DNA of 64,000 bases from Arminella tubonensis (GCF_003240585.1 NZ_PCDP01000059.1:408439-472438), one strand, 5' to 3'. Shown: positions 19,653 through 29,880, counted from the stretch's first letter. The notes: a model not told the origin generated them from the letters alone. Made by a program: numbers and translations.

Positions 19653-20561
19653 TTGAACTGGATCACGAATTACGTCCGCCCGCGGATCAACTCCATGCTG
19701 GGCCGCCGCGAAGTTGCGGAAAATCTCTGGATCAAGTGCCCGGAAACGGGCGAGATGGTCTTTCACAAGGATCTGGAAGACAATAAATGGGTCATTCCCG
19801 CCTCCGGCTTCCATATGAAGATGCCCGCCAAGGCCCGTCTGCTCGATCTTTTCGACAACGGCGAATTCGAGGCGCTACCGCAGCCGAAGGTCGCGCAGGA
19901 TCCGCTGAAGTTCCGTGATTCCAAGAAATATGCCGATCGCCTGCGAGACAGCCGCATCAAGACGGAGCAGGAAGATACGATCCTTGCCGGCGTTGGAAAG
20001 CTGCGCGGACTGAAGATCGTCGCCGTCGTCCACGAGTTCAACTTCATGGGTGGCTCACTAGGCATCGCTGCGGGCGAGGCTATCGTAAAGGCCTTCGAGC
20101 GCGCCATCGCAGAGAAGTGCCCGCTTGTGATGTTCCCGGCTTCGGGCGGCGCGCGCATGCAGGAAGGTATCCTTTCGCTGATGCAGCTGCCGCGCACGAC
20201 GGTCGTGGTCGATATGCTGAAGGAAGCCGGACAACCTTATATCGTCGTGCTGACGAACCCGACGACGGGCGGCGTCACGGCCTCCTACGCAATGCTCGGC
20301 GATATCCACCTGGCCGAGCCAGGCGCAGAAATCTGCTTTGCCGGCAAGCGCGTCATCGAACAGACGATCCGCGAGAAGTTGCCGGAAGGCTTCCAGACCT
20401 CGGAGTATCTGCTGGAGCACGGTATGGTCGACATGGTGATCAAGCGCCATGACATTCCGGATACGTTGGCACGTCTTCTGAAAATCTTGACGAAGAAGCC
20501 GGCGGAAGTCTCGTTAAGAGAGAGCAAGGAACTTGTGCTTCCAATGGCGGTCGGTGCCTGA
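19653..20561 (+). CDS. accD: Acetyl-CoA carboxylase carboxyltransferase subunit beta
   Basis: AccD with AccA transfers the carboxyl group from carboxybiotin to acetyl-CoA, forming malonyl-CoA for fatty acid synthesis. The 302-residue protein shows the crotonase-like core (DTILAGVGKLRGLKIVAVVH, FPASGGARMQEGILSLMQL, TNPTTGGVTASYAMLGD). The start is taken as TTG at 19653: it gives the usual NWITNYVRPRINSML N-terminus and has AGGAG eight bases upstream. The N-terminal region that forms a four-cysteine zinc ribbon in E. coli AccD keeps only one cysteine (WIKCPETGEM, then VIPASGFHM). folC follows after 34 bp. Confidence 0.96.
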   Translation: MNWITNYVRPRINSMLGRREVAENLWIKCPETGEMVFHKDLEDNKWVIPASGFHMKMPAKARLLDLFDNGEFEALPQPKVAQDPLKFRDSKKYADRLRDSRIKTEQEDTILAGVGKLRGLKIVAVVHEFNFMGGSLGIAAGEAIVKAFERAIAEKCPLVMFPASGGARMQEGILSLMQLPRTTVVVDMLKEAGQPYIVVLTNPTTGGVTASYAMLGDIHLAEPGAEICFAGKRVIEQTIREKLPEGFQTSEYLLEHGMVDMVIKRHDIPDTLARLLKILTKKPAEVSLRESKELVLPMAVGA

Positions 20562-20595
20562 GCGACGATAGGCGGCCGAAAGGCGGAGGTGCGGG

Positions 20596-21954
20596 ATGAT
20601 ACCGATACCGATGGACCAATCCGCAATGAGCGAAGCCGAACAGGAAATCGAAAAGCTCTTAGGGTTGCACCCCAAGGGCTTCGATCTGTCGCTCGATAGA
20701 ATTACCCGCCTACTCGACGTTCTCGGCAATCCACATACGAAGCTTCCGCCGATCGTTCACGTTGCCGGAACGAACGGCAAAGGCTCCGTCACAGCCTTTT
20801 GCAGTGCGCTGCTGGAAGCGGGTGGCCTTAGCGTTCACGTCCATACGTCGCCGCATCTGGTCAACTGGCACGAGCGGTACCGCATGGGCGTCAAGGGCGG
20901 GCGGGGACAACTCGTCGACGACGCCGTCTTTGCAGATGCGCTGCGGCGGGTTGCCGATGCCAATGCCGGCCAGAAGATCACGGTCTTTGAAATCCTCACT
21001 GCGGTGACCTTCATTCTGTTTTCAGAGCATCCGGCCGATGCCGCCATCCTCGAGGTTGGCCTTGGCGGTCGGTTCGATGCCACCAACGTCATTTCCAACC
21101 CGGCTGTTTCGGTCATCATGCCGATCTCGCTCGATCACCAGCCCTACCTTGGTGATCGCGTCGAGCTGATCGCCGCTGAAAAGGCCGGTATCATGAAACC
21201 CGGCTTGCCGGTTGTTATCGGCCATCAGGAATATGACGCAGCGCTGGATGTGCTGACGGCGACGGCTGAGCGGCTGCGTTGTCCGACGGCGGTCTACGGC
21301 CAGGATTATTCGGCACATGAAGAATATGGCAGGCTGATCTACCAGGACGAATTCGGGCTCGCCGATCTGCCGTTGCCGCGGCTGCCGGGCCGGCACCAGC
21401 ACGCCAATGCGGCCGCCGCCATCCGCGCATTGAAGGCTGCAGGTTTCATCGTGACTGAGGCCATGATGGAAAAGGCCATGCTCTCGGTCGACTGGCCGGG
21501 CCGGCTACAGCGGCTGAGTGAGGGCAAGCTGATGGCGCATGCGCCGGCAGGTGCCGAAATCTGGGTCGATGGTGGACACAATCCCGGCGCTGGCGAAGTG
21601 ATCGCCGAGGCGATGGCGGGTTTCGAGGAGCGCCAGTCGCGCCCATTGTTCCTGATCATCGGTATGATCAACACCAAGGACCCCGTCGGTTATTTCAAGG
21701 CCTTTGCCGGTCTTGCGGAAAAGGTCTTCTGCGTGCCTATCCGCCACAGCGATGCGATGATCGATCCGGTTATTCTTGCCAATGCCGCCTATGATGCCGG
21801 TCTGGTTGCTGAACCCATGTCGACGGTCGGCGAAGCTCTCGATGCAATCCGCCAGGCGCTGTCGACGGACGCCACGGCGCCACGTATTTTGATTGGCGGC
21901 TCACTTTATCTGGTCGGCGATGTTCTCTCGGACAACGGTACGCCGCCAAAATGA
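20596..21954 (+). CDS. folC: Bifunctional dihydrofolate / folylpolyglutamate synthase
   Basis: FolC adds glutamate to dihydropteroate and extends polyglutamate tails on folates. The 452-residue ligase has the ATP-binding VAGTNGKGSVTAF near residues 55-67, FEILTAVTF, EVGLGGRFDATNV and SLDHQPYLGD in the Mur-ligase-like core. DGGHNPGAGE near 323 begins the C-terminal domain. The ATG at 20596 has GGAGGT five bases upstream, a strong site that decides the start. It ends six bases before the hairpin it shares with convergent trxA. Confidence 0.95.
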   Translation: MIPIPMDQSAMSEAEQEIEKLLGLHPKGFDLSLDRITRLLDVLGNPHTKLPPIVHVAGTNGKGSVTAFCSALLEAGGLSVHVHTSPHLVNWHERYRMGVKGGRGQLVDDAVFADALRRVADANAGQKITVFEILTAVTFILFSEHPADAAILEVGLGGRFDATNVISNPAVSVIMPISLDHQPYLGDRVELIAAEKAGIMKPGLPVVIGHQEYDAALDVLTATAERLRCPTAVYGQDYSAHEEYGRLIYQDEFGLADLPLPRLPGRHQHANAAAAIRALKAAGFIVTEAMMEKAMLSVDWPGRLQRLSEGKLMAHAPAGAEIWVDGGHNPGAGEVIAEAMAGFEERQSRPLFLIIGMINTKDPVGYFKAFAGLAEKVFCVPIRHSDAMIDPVILANAAYDAGLVAEPMSTVGEALDAIRQALSTDATAPRILIGGSLYLVGDVLSDNGTPPK

Positions 21955-21981
21955 AAAAAGCCCGGTCGAAACCGGGCTCTT
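21954..21981 (-). terminator. trxA terminator (between folC and trxA)
   Basis: AGCCCGGT (21959-21966) and ACCGGGCT (21971-21978) form a perfect stem with a CGAA loop. The A-run at its left edge gives a U-run on the minus strand, so it serves mainly trxA. Confidence 0.88.
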
Positions 21982-22003
21982 GGCAATGATCTGATCCAAC
22001 AAG

Positions 22004-22324
22004 TTAGGCGGCGTTCGAAATCCAGCTCGAGAGAGCCGATTTCGGTGCAGCGCCAACCTTGATGTCGGCAACTTCGCCGGCCTTGAAGATCGCCAGCGTC
22101 GGGATCGAGCGGACGCCGAACTTTGCTGCGAGTTCAGGATTTTCGTCGATATTCAACTTTGCGACCTTGACCTTGCCGGCCATTTCGACGGCGATCTCTT
22201 CAAGGCTTGGAGCGATCATCTTGCACGGACCGCACCATTCAGCCCAGAAATCGACAACGACGGGTTCTGCAGAGTCCAGAACTTCAGACTGGAAGTTGGA
22301 TACATCGACTTTCACGGTAGCCAT
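22004..22324 (-). CDS. trxA: Thioredoxin
   Basis: The 106-residue protein is a classical thioredoxin with the active-site WCGPCK (residues 30-35), VDFWAEW before it, and the cis-proline region VRSIPTLAIFK. It reduces protein disulfides in the cytoplasm using thioredoxin reductase and NADPH. The frame is open 27 codons further upstream, but the ATG at 22324 has AGGAG at proper spacing and yields the normal N-terminus. It lies downstream of addA on the same strand with 77 bp between, so it may have its own promoter. Confidence 0.96.
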   Translation of the reverse strand: MATVKVDVSNFQSEVLDSAEPVVVDFWAEWCGPCKMIAPSLEEIAVEMAGKVKVAKLNIDENPELAAKFGVRSIPTLAIFKAGEVADIKVGAAPKSALSSWISNAA

Positions 22325-22401
22325 AGGCTGATTGCTCCTTACGGGATTTGCTGTTGAACCACATGTGATGGCGCAGCGTCGGAATTTCAATGTCCGGTAT
22401 T

Positions 22402-25400
22402 TCACTTTGTCTTGAGTTCGGCAAGCGCCGATGCAATCGCACCGTCCGTGAGGGTGTGGATCGACGCATTCTCCGTATAGACCAGCACGCAGTCTATCCG
22501 CTTGCCTGGGTAAAGCGGAGCCAGGATTTCCCGATAGATCGCCAGCTGCGCGCGATGAGCGAAAGGGATGTCATCGGCGGTCGTCGGCGGCACGCGATTG
22601 GTCTTGTAGTCGAGGACCACCACGTGGCTTTCGAGCACTGCAAGACGATCGATCCGGCCCGAGACGGCAAATGTCCGTTGATCGACAGCCAGCGTACCCA
22701 TGATCGAGACTTCCGCCCGTGCATGGGCGCTGAAAACATCCTGCATTTCGGGGTGTGACATCAACCTCAGGACGGCGTCGACAAGCCTGTCCCGATCAAC
22801 CTGCGGCCAGAACTTCGCGGCGCGCGCGATATAGCGCCGGGCGGCGTCGACCCGGTCCGAAGATGGGATGTCGGGAAGCATCTGCAGCATCCGATGGATG
22901 AGGCGCCCTTTTTCCAGCGATCGATCCGACCGCCCTTTGTCGGCAAACAGCGGCGAGGCAACAAGTAGATCGTCGGCCTCGTCATCGATGATGGTTCCTG
23001 CACCGGATGGGCTCAACGGTCGGGGTAGATGACGTTGTGGCGGCAACGGGCGCGCCAGTTCTGCCGGCAGGGCCTTCCGCTCGGCGCGGTGCTCAGTCTT
23101 CTCGGCCGATTGGAAAGTACGATCAAGCCGCGCAACGCGCCACTTCAGCCCCTGCCACTCGTCATCGGGACCGGTAAAGCTCGCCGGCGCGCAGCGACCG
23201 CCGTCCTGACCGATCGCCGACGAGATCATCATGTGCCAGGTATCCGGATTCTGTCGAACACCACGATAACCACAGACGATCAGTCGGTCGGCCGCGCGGG
23301 TCATCCCGACGTAGAGCAAACGGCGATATTCCTCCTCCGCTTGTCCCTGGATGCGGGTCGCATCGGCCTGCGTCAGCGAATTGGCAAGCGCGCTGACAGG
23401 AATCCACACTGGCACAGAGACGTCGCCATCCCGGCTTTCCAGAAGACGGAGCTTCGGCAGATGTGTGTGGGTGAAGGATTTCGAGCCACCGTCGACAAGG
23501 AAGACAATCGGCGCTTCGAGTCCCTTCGAGGCGTGAACGGTCATGATCCGCACCTCGTTGCGTCCCTTGTCCTGCTCGCGTTTGACAACGGGGGCTTCCA
23601 GCTCCAGCGTCGAAACGAAGGATTGCAATCCGGGCAGGCCCGAGGTCTCGTGATCAAGCGCGAAAGTGAGGAATTCGTCGAGAATATCGCTCACTTCGGT
23701 GCCGAGACGAGCCAGGAACTGCCGTCGACCACCTTGGCTGCCCAGCACGCGCGCATAAAAATCATGGACGGAATAGGACTTCGATAATGCCATGAACATC
23801 TTCATGCGTTCAACGGCATCGGCAAATCGCTCATGGCCGTCGGCGGCGAATTTCTGAAGCTGTTTCCAGCAGCTTTCATTCTCGTCGCGCAGCGCGGCAA
23901 TTGTGAATACGTCATCTTCCGTCAGGTCGAACAGCGGGCTCTTCAAAACCGCCATCAATGAAAGGTCGTCGCCTGGCAAAAGCAGAAAGCGGCCGAGCGC
24001 CAGGAGATCCTGGATAGCGATATGGCTCGTGAGGACCAGCCGATCGGCGCCGGCAACCGGAATATTGTCCCGCCTCTTCAAGGCTCGTGTGAGGGCATTG
24101 ACGAAGGCATCACGCTTGCGGACAAGGACAAGGATATCACCCGCCTCGATCATCCGCTCCTTGCCCTTCTCGATAATTGTCTCGTGCCCGACAAGGCCGT
24201 CGATCGTGTGGGCAATACGGCGTGCGAGGATAGCAGCAGGTGCGCTTTCGGGCGTCGCGTCGAAGGGCGCCGTCCAATCCTCTTCCCGCGGCACCGCTTC
24301 CGGCATGATCATATCCCAAAGATCGACGGCGCCAGGATGACCGATCCGGCTGGATCGATGCACGACTGCTTCGCCTGTCGCGCTCAAGCCGCGGGCATTG
24401 GCAGGAACTGTAAACACATGATCGACGACAGAGAGTACGTCCTCGGTCGAGCGAAAGGAGAGCGGCAGCCGCACCGGGGAGAAAGCCTGGCCCCCGGCCA
24501 TGACACGCTGGCGCGTCCGGTCGCTTTCCTCTGAAAATCGCTCCGGTCGCGCGCCTTGAAAGGAATAGATCGACTGTTTTTCATCGCCGACGGCAAAGAG
24601 CGTCCGCAGCGTCGGCCTGGCACTTTCGCCGGAAAAGAAATCCTCGGCCAAGGACTGGATGACGCTCCATTGGATCGGGCTGGTGTCCTGTGCCTCATCG
24701 ACGAGAATGTGGTCGATGCCCTGATCCAGCTTGTAGTGAATCCACGGGCCGACACCGCTCCTCGTCAGCAAATCGGCGGTACGGGTTATCAGGTCTTCGA
24801 AGTCGAGCTGGCTACGCTGTTTCTTCAGGTCTTCGTAGTCGTGGTTAAGGCGGTCGGCGAGGGTAAGTGCCGCCCGTGTTGCCCGATACATCCGCATCAG
24901 CTTCAGGCGGTCGCGGCACGAAACGACATGCGCCCGCGCGGCCGCAACAGCCTCGGCAAGCTGAGGCGCCTCGGCAAGCATTGCCTTGACGAAGAACTGT
25001 CCGTCGCCCTTCGGCTCGCCCTTGGAGGTCAGCAATACCTTTTCCAGGATTTCGGCACGTTCAGTCGAATTGCGCTCCCGTGCGGCAAGCCGCAGCCTGT
25101 AGGCAATCTCTTGCGCTTTGGAGCCGCCCTTGAGATCGGCAAGTGAGAGATAGAGATCCAGCGCTGAACCGGAAAGGCCAGGCAAGGGCCAGTATTGCTC
25201 GGCGATGCCTTGCTCGGTGTCATTTGCCGACAGGCCGAGGCGGGACCGAAGCAATGTATCGACACCGCCTTGCTGTTCTGCGGCGAGCGTAAAGCGGCGG
25301 ATGGCATTGCGGTTGGCAACGATCTCTCTCAACAGCCCTTCAAGACCGGATTCGTCGCCGAGATCAAGCACGTAGGCAAAGGCCTCGGCAAGGCCCGCAT

Positions 25401-25953
25401 CCTCTTCCGGTGTCGTTGTCGTCAGTAGCGAGCGGCGGGCATCTGCGAGCAGTGTCGACGCAGCGCGATCGTCCAGCACGGAAAAATGGCCGGCGACATT
25501 TGCTTCCAGCGGAAATTGGTGCAGCAGCGCCTCGCAGAAGGCGTGGATGGTCTGGATCTTCAGGCCGCCCGGCGTCTCCAACGCCTTGGCGAAGAGCCGT
25601 CGCGCCTCGGCCATCTTGAAGATGTCGGGCACCTCGCCCTCGATCTGCGTGATCCTCGCCCTCAATTCGTCGTCGAATAGCGTCGCCCATTCGGCCAGCC
25701 GCTCGAATACGCGGTTTGACATTTCCGATGCCGCTGCCTTGGTATAGGTGAGGCAGAGAATAGCCGAAGGCCGAGCGCCGGCAAGCAGCAGCCGGATGAC
25801 GCGCTGCGTAAGCACATGTGTTTTTCCTGAGCCGGCATTGGCCGAAACCCAGGCCGATCGGACAGGATCGGAGGCGAGCGACTGCTGGATCGTCGTCCAG
25901 CCGATCCACGTGCCGGGATCGTCTCCGTTTGGAAGATCTGCCAGGTCACTCAT
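22402..25953 (-). CDS. addA: Double-strand break repair helicase-nuclease AddA
   Basis: AddA is the UvrD-like helicase and nuclease subunit of AddAB, which resects double-strand breaks and loads RecA. The 1183-residue protein has Walker A ANAGSGKTHVL near 38-48, Walker B ILVDEAQDTSP, the UvrD motif RLLYVGMTRAADRLIVCG, and a C-terminal PD-(D/E)XK nuclease with VVVLDYKTNRVP near residue 1115. This is the two-subunit AddAB type of alphaproteobacteria, in place of RecBCD. It overlaps addB by eight bases, so the two are co-expressed. Confidence 0.96.
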   Translation of the reverse strand: MSDLADLPNGDDPGTWIGWTTIQQSLASDPVRSAWVSANAGSGKTHVLTQRVIRLLLAGARPSAILCLTYTKAAASEMSNRVFERLAEWATLFDDELRARITQIEGEVPDIFKMAEARRLFAKALETPGGLKIQTIHAFCEALLHQFPLEANVAGHFSVLDDRAASTLLADARRSLLTTTTPEEDAGLAEAFAYVLDLGDESGLEGLLREIVANRNAIRRFTLAAEQQGGVDTLLRSRLGLSANDTEQGIAEQYWPLPGLSGSALDLYLSLADLKGGSKAQEIAYRLRLAARERNSTERAEILEKVLLTSKGEPKGDGQFFVKAMLAEAPQLAEAVAAARAHVVSCRDRLKLMRMYRATRAALTLADRLNHDYEDLKKQRSQLDFEDLITRTADLLTRSGVGPWIHYKLDQGIDHILVDEAQDTSPIQWSVIQSLAEDFFSGESARPTLRTLFAVGDEKQSIYSFQGARPERFSEESDRTRQRVMAGGQAFSPVRLPLSFRSTEDVLSVVDHVFTVPANARGLSATGEAVVHRSSRIGHPGAVDLWDMIMPEAVPREEDWTAPFDATPESAPAAILARRIAHTIDGLVGHETIIEKGKERMIEAGDILVLVRKRDAFVNALTRALKRRDNIPVAGADRLVLTSHIAIQDLLALGRFLLLPGDDLSLMAVLKSPLFDLTEDDVFTIAALRDENESCWKQLQKFAADGHERFADAVERMKMFMALSKSYSVHDFYARVLGSQGGRRQFLARLGTEVSDILDEFLTFALDHETSGLPGLQSFVSTLELEAPVVKREQDKGRNEVRIMTVHASKGLEAPIVFLVDGGSKSFTHTHLPKLRLLESRDGDVSVPVWIPVSALANSLTQADATRIQGQAEEEYRRLLYVGMTRAADRLIVCGYRGVRQNPDTWHMMISSAIGQDGGRCAPASFTGPDDEWQGLKWRVARLDRTFQSAEKTEHRAERKALPAELARPLPPQRHLPRPLSPSGAGTIIDDEADDLLVASPLFADKGRSDRSLEKGRLIHRMLQMLPDIPSSDRVDAARRYIARAAKFWPQVDRDRLVDAVLRLMSHPEMQDVFSAHARAEVSIMGTLAVDQRTFAVSGRIDRLAVLESHVVVLDYKTNRVPPTTADDIPFAHRAQLAIYREILAPLYPGKRIDCVLVYTENASIHTLTDGAIASALAELKTK

Positions 25954-28900
25954 CGGCTGCTGCCTCTTCCGCTTCGGCAGTCGACCATTCGGCTACTCGG
26001 GCAAGGTGATCGTAGTCGCCGCCGAATTCGAATTGTTGCGCCGGAACAAGCCGGGACGAGAAGCCCTTTTCGCCCGATTGCAACAGCAACACGAACTTCA
26101 CCAGCTGGTCGATCGACTCCTCTGCAAGGTCCACGGCCGATTTCGGCTGCGTCCTCGCGCTTGCGCTGGACAATTCATTGTTGACCTGGTCGACCTTGAA
26201 GCGATCGCCTGGCCTGAGACGGACGTAAAGCAGATTGTCCGGGATCAGTGGCCCGGTGTCGCGAAAGGCACCGGCCTGTAGGGCGTAGGCTTCCAGCGCC
26301 AGTTGTGGGTCGAGCAGGGTGCGGGCTTGCGCGGGCGATGGGTTGAAGCCGGTTTTGTAATCGATGATGTCGGCAGCATTGCCGCCCTTCAGATCGATCC
26401 TGTCAGCGACGCCGGTCAGCTTCACGCCTGCAGGTTCGATCTCGATTCCTCCACGGACCTCCGTGAAAGTCTTGCGGATTTGCGGACGACGCTCGGCCTC
26501 CCAGCTGAGAAATGCGCGCGCCACCTCGCGGAAACGTGGCCGCCAGACGCTGTCGATATGCGGCGGCAGTAGCGCGGCGTCAAAAAGCTCACATAGAATC
26601 CGCTCCATCGCCAACAAAGCGTCCGGCGTGCCGGCGAGGTGACCCTCGCGGATGAAGCGATCGACAATCTTGTGATAGAGCGTTCCCCGTTCGGCCGCGC
26701 CCGGATCCCGATTGAACGGATCGACGGGGTCGAGCCGCAGGATGCGTCTTGCATAGATCGCGTAGGGGTCGCGCCGCAAGCGGCCGACCTCGCTGAAGGA
26801 ATAGCTTTTCGGTTGCAGCGACGCCGGCGGCGTCGGCGCCGGCCTTTGCGCCGGCCTTTGATCCGCGCCCTCGTCGATCAGCGCTGCCCAGTCACGGAAA
26901 TGATCGCCGCGCGCCTTCAGCTGGGCCGCAAACTCCTTGCCTCCCAATGCCACCAAGCGCTGCAGCCAGCGCGACGCCACCGTCGGCGTCGAACCCTGGC
27001 GCATGGCGCGCGTATAAATCAGCTCTCGCGTACCATTCGCCATCTCGAAATCATGTGCCAGCTGGCCGATACGCCGCTCCGGCGGCTCAAGGCCGATCTC
27101 GGTTTTCATCGTCCTCGAAATGAACGGATTGTTAGCGATCTGGCCCGGCCACGATCCTTCGTTCAGCGAGCCGAGAATGAGGGTGTCAACGCTCTGTAGC
27201 CGCGCTTCCAGCGTACCGAATATGAAGATGCGCGGATGGCTCATGGCACGTGGCTTCACGGCCTGGCCAGCTGAAAGCGCAGTCACGATATCGATCCACT
27301 GCGGCCCGTCAGCTTCCATCTGGCCATCAGCATCCATGACCTCACGCAGCACACTGGCGAGCGAATCGCCAGCCTCGCCCGACCAGAGGGCCGCCAGGTC
27401 TCCACGTTCATCCGCAGCTACCGCTTCCAGCGCACGGCCCGTGCGCTCTGCCCATTCGGACAGCGTGAAACTGGTCGTCAGACCTCTATCTCCAGGCCCG
27501 CGCCGCACCATAGCCGAGGAGAGCGATTCTACGGCCTCGGTGAGGCGGCGTGTCAGCCTCCGCGCGTGATCGACTGCCTCGGCAGGTAGGCTCTTGCGCC
27601 ACCGCGGTGTATGCCGGTCAGCCGATTGACTGGCGAGTTGCTGATCGAGCAATGGCTCAAGAGCACCAATGTCGACCTCCGCCACACCGCCGCGCAATGC
27701 CAGCAGCTCAAGCGCTTCGGCGCATTGCTCCAGGGTGCCGCGATCAAGCCCAAAGCGGGCAAGCGGATGTTTCAGCAGCGCCACGATGGCAACGGGATCG
27801 CCGGGACGAAGCGTCGCTTCGAGAAGCAGCTGCAACAAACCACCCTGAGGTGTCGCGGACAGCGGAGTGCCGGCAGAATCGTCCGCTGTTATGTCGAAGC
27901 GGGCGAGTTCTGCGGTTACCCGGCGCGCAAGATTCCGGTCCGGCGTGATGAGGGCCGCCTGGCTTTCGCCGTTCTGCCCAGGCTTTTCCAGCGCAAGTCG
28001 AAGCGCGATGGCGATTGCCGTCGCCTCCTCGCGCTCGTTCGCAGCTTCGATCAGCGAAACTCCGGCAAATGCCTCGATCATCGCATCAGATGGCAGCGTC
28101 TTTTGCCATTCGCCCCAGCCGCTGGTCGCCTTCGCCGGCGCCAGCGCCCTTGAGAGAACCTCTGCACGCCGTTGCATATCAGGCGCCGCCTGCTGGACGG
28201 TCTCGACTTCACAGCGCTCCGCCTGCAGCCGTCTCAACAGTTGCGCCAAGCCATATTGCGGATGGCTGCGGGTCGCGGGATCAACACGCTGGCCATCGCC
28301 GAGTACCGGCGCCACGAGCGTCCAGTCTTCGTCCGGCATCGAGAGGTCGAGACCGGGGAGGACGATCACGCCTTGCGGCAGGGCGGCAACGGCGGCAATG
28401 AGATCGGCGGTCGCCGGCACCGAACCGGTCGAGCCGGCAATGATGATCGGTCCGGCGTGCTGCATCGTCGCAAGCCGTTGGGCTTCGGCGCGGAGAATGG
28501 CGTTGCGATGTCGCGCGGGAGAGGATTTGCCGAGTTCCTCCAGGCGAAGAGGCCAAAAGCTGCTGGCGATCTGCAAAAATTCCGCAGTCAGCTGCCACCA
28601 CAGTGCATGATCCTGGGCGTCCAGACGGCCAAGTTCCGCCCAGTCGCGGTCCTCGGTCTCGATCGAGTCGATCAGCTCGGCCAGATTGCGTGCCAACCAG
28701 ATCGCATCGGCGGGGCTTGCGGGCGCGACCAGCGGCGAATCGGAATGGATATCGCGGACGATCTGCGGGAGGCGGTTGCGCCAGGCAAGAATTAGCCGTG
28801 CGAGCTCAAGCAGGCGGGCCGTGTTTGATAGCGGCTGGGCGAGATCCACTGTTGCCGGCACGTCCTCGTCGAAATAGCCACTGTCATCGTCTGTCTCTCC

Positions 28901-29146
28901 AAGTGGCCGGATCACCGGCAGGATGGCGGAACTGCCACCGAGCAGATCGACGAACTCTGAGCGCAAGACACGCGCCGCGCGCCGCGTTGGCAGGAAGATC
29001 GTGACTTTGGCAAGCGACAAGGGGTCGCCAGGGTCGTGGCGGAAATGCTCTGTCAGCCGGCCGTCGCACAGCGCCGTGGCAAGCGTTTTCAGGAAGGGAA
29101 GGCCCGCCGGGATCGTCAGGATGCGCTGGCGGTGACCCCCGGTCAT
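25946..29146 (-). CDS. addB: Double-strand break repair protein AddB
   Basis: AddB is the second nuclease subunit of AddAB. The 1066-residue protein has an inactivated helicase-like N-terminal region (ILTIPAGLPFLKTLATAL, then FLPTRRAARVLRSEF) and a C-terminal nuclease motif DIIDYKTGF near residue 928. No full Walker A is visible, which is usual for the alphaproteobacterial form. The ATG at 29146 forms an ATGA overlap with the upstream nucleotidyltransferase gene. The frame runs open a further 26 codons, but that part is a shadow of that gene. The order murU-addB-addA suggests one operon. Confidence 0.94.
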   Translation of the reverse strand: MTGGHRQRILTIPAGLPFLKTLATALCDGRLTEHFRHDPGDPLSLAKVTIFLPTRRAARVLRSEFVDLLGGSSAILPVIRPLGETDDDSGYFDEDVPATVDLAQPLSNTARLLELARLILAWRNRLPQIVRDIHSDSPLVAPASPADAIWLARNLAELIDSIETEDRDWAELGRLDAQDHALWWQLTAEFLQIASSFWPLRLEELGKSSPARHRNAILRAEAQRLATMQHAGPIIIAGSTGSVPATADLIAAVAALPQGVIVLPGLDLSMPDEDWTLVAPVLGDGQRVDPATRSHPQYGLAQLLRRLQAERCEVETVQQAAPDMQRRAEVLSRALAPAKATSGWGEWQKTLPSDAMIEAFAGVSLIEAANEREEATAIAIALRLALEKPGQNGESQAALITPDRNLARRVTAELARFDITADDSAGTPLSATPQGGLLQLLLEATLRPGDPVAIVALLKHPLARFGLDRGTLEQCAEALELLALRGGVAEVDIGALEPLLDQQLASQSADRHTPRWRKSLPAEAVDHARRLTRRLTEAVESLSSAMVRRGPGDRGLTTSFTLSEWAERTGRALEAVAADERGDLAALWSGEAGDSLASVLREVMDADGQMEADGPQWIDIVTALSAGQAVKPRAMSHPRIFIFGTLEARLQSVDTLILGSLNEGSWPGQIANNPFISRTMKTEIGLEPPERRIGQLAHDFEMANGTRELIYTRAMRQGSTPTVASRWLQRLVALGGKEFAAQLKARGDHFRDWAALIDEGADQRPAQRPAPTPPASLQPKSYSFSEVGRLRRDPYAIYARRILRLDPVDPFNRDPGAAERGTLYHKIVDRFIREGHLAGTPDALLAMERILCELFDAALLPPHIDSVWRPRFREVARAFLSWEAERRPQIRKTFTEVRGGIEIEPAGVKLTGVADRIDLKGGNAADIIDYKTGFNPSPAQARTLLDPQLALEAYALQAGAFRDTGPLIPDNLLYVRLRPGDRFKVDQVNNELSSASARTQPKSAVDLAEESIDQLVKFVLLLQSGEKGFSSRLVPAQQFEFGGDYDHLARVAEWSTAEAEEAAADE

Positions 29147-29880
29147 GTCGACGCGACCTCGCTGATGCGCCGGATCGTCTCTTCTGCCTCGCCGATAGCC
29201 TCCAGCGTCCCGACTGTCAGCCAATGACCCTGGAGGACCAAGCCATAAAGCCGGCCACGAGCGATTGCCTTGTCGAAATAGATATTGAGATTGAAAGCGT
29301 CGGAGGGTGCGTCGTCGAACAGCGAAGGGCTCATGGCTATGGCGCCCGCGTAAACCACCGGATCGACCATGCCGTCGCCATAGCGCGTGAGTCTTCCATC
29401 CTGTGCCAGGCTGAAATCCCGTTTGCCGTTGTGGCCTGTCGTATGTTGGAGTTCGACGCAGAGAAGCGCCATGTCCATTCGTTCCGGATCGAAGAACTCA
29501 CCGAGCCGTTCCAGATTCGTCGGCACGCCATCCCGCTCGCCGATCCAGAAGAGGTCGGCATTCATGACCAAGACCGCATCGCGATCGAGAAGCATCAGAC
29601 CCTTCGCCAATCCCCCGCCCGAATTCATCAAGTGCTCGCGCTCGTCGGAGATGATGATTTCCATCCGTCGGTAGGAGCCGAGATGGTCGAGCATCTGATC
29701 GGCGAGATAGTGGACGTTGACAACTGCTCGTTCGACCCCGGCATCTGCCAGCGCATCGAGTGCATAGTCGATCATCGGCTTACCGGCGATCTTCACCAGC
29801 GGCTTTGGAATGTTATCGGTGATCGGGCGCATGCGGGTTCCAAGCCCCGCAGCCAACACCATGGCCTGTTTGATGGTCAT
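29143..29880 (-). CDS. murU: Nucleotidyltransferase, probable MurNAc-1-phosphate uridylyltransferase
   Basis: The 245-residue sugar-nucleotidyl transferase opens with AMVLAAGLGTRMRPITD, the NTP-binding signature, then IPKPLVKIAGKPMIDYAL and the metal-binding MNADLFW near 113. MurU makes UDP-MurNAc from MurNAc-1-phosphate in the recycling route that bypasses MurA/MurB. The assignment rests on its position next to an AmgK-like kinase, the partner enzyme, and on its short single-domain form. A mannose-1-phosphate guanylyltransferase remains possible. It overlaps addB by four bases and follows the tsaE-amgK gene by 12 bp. Confidence 0.82.
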   Translation of the reverse strand: MTIKQAMVLAAGLGTRMRPITDNIPKPLVKIAGKPMIDYALDALADAGVERAVVNVHYLADQMLDHLGSYRRMEIIISDEREHLMNSGGGLAKGLMLLDRDAVLVMNADLFWIGERDGVPTNLERLGEFFDPERMDMALLCVELQHTTGHNGKRDFSLAQDGRLTRYGDGMVDPVVYAGAIAMSPSLFDDAPSDAFNLNIYFDKAIARGRLYGLVLQGHWLTVGTLEAIGEAEETIRRISEVAST

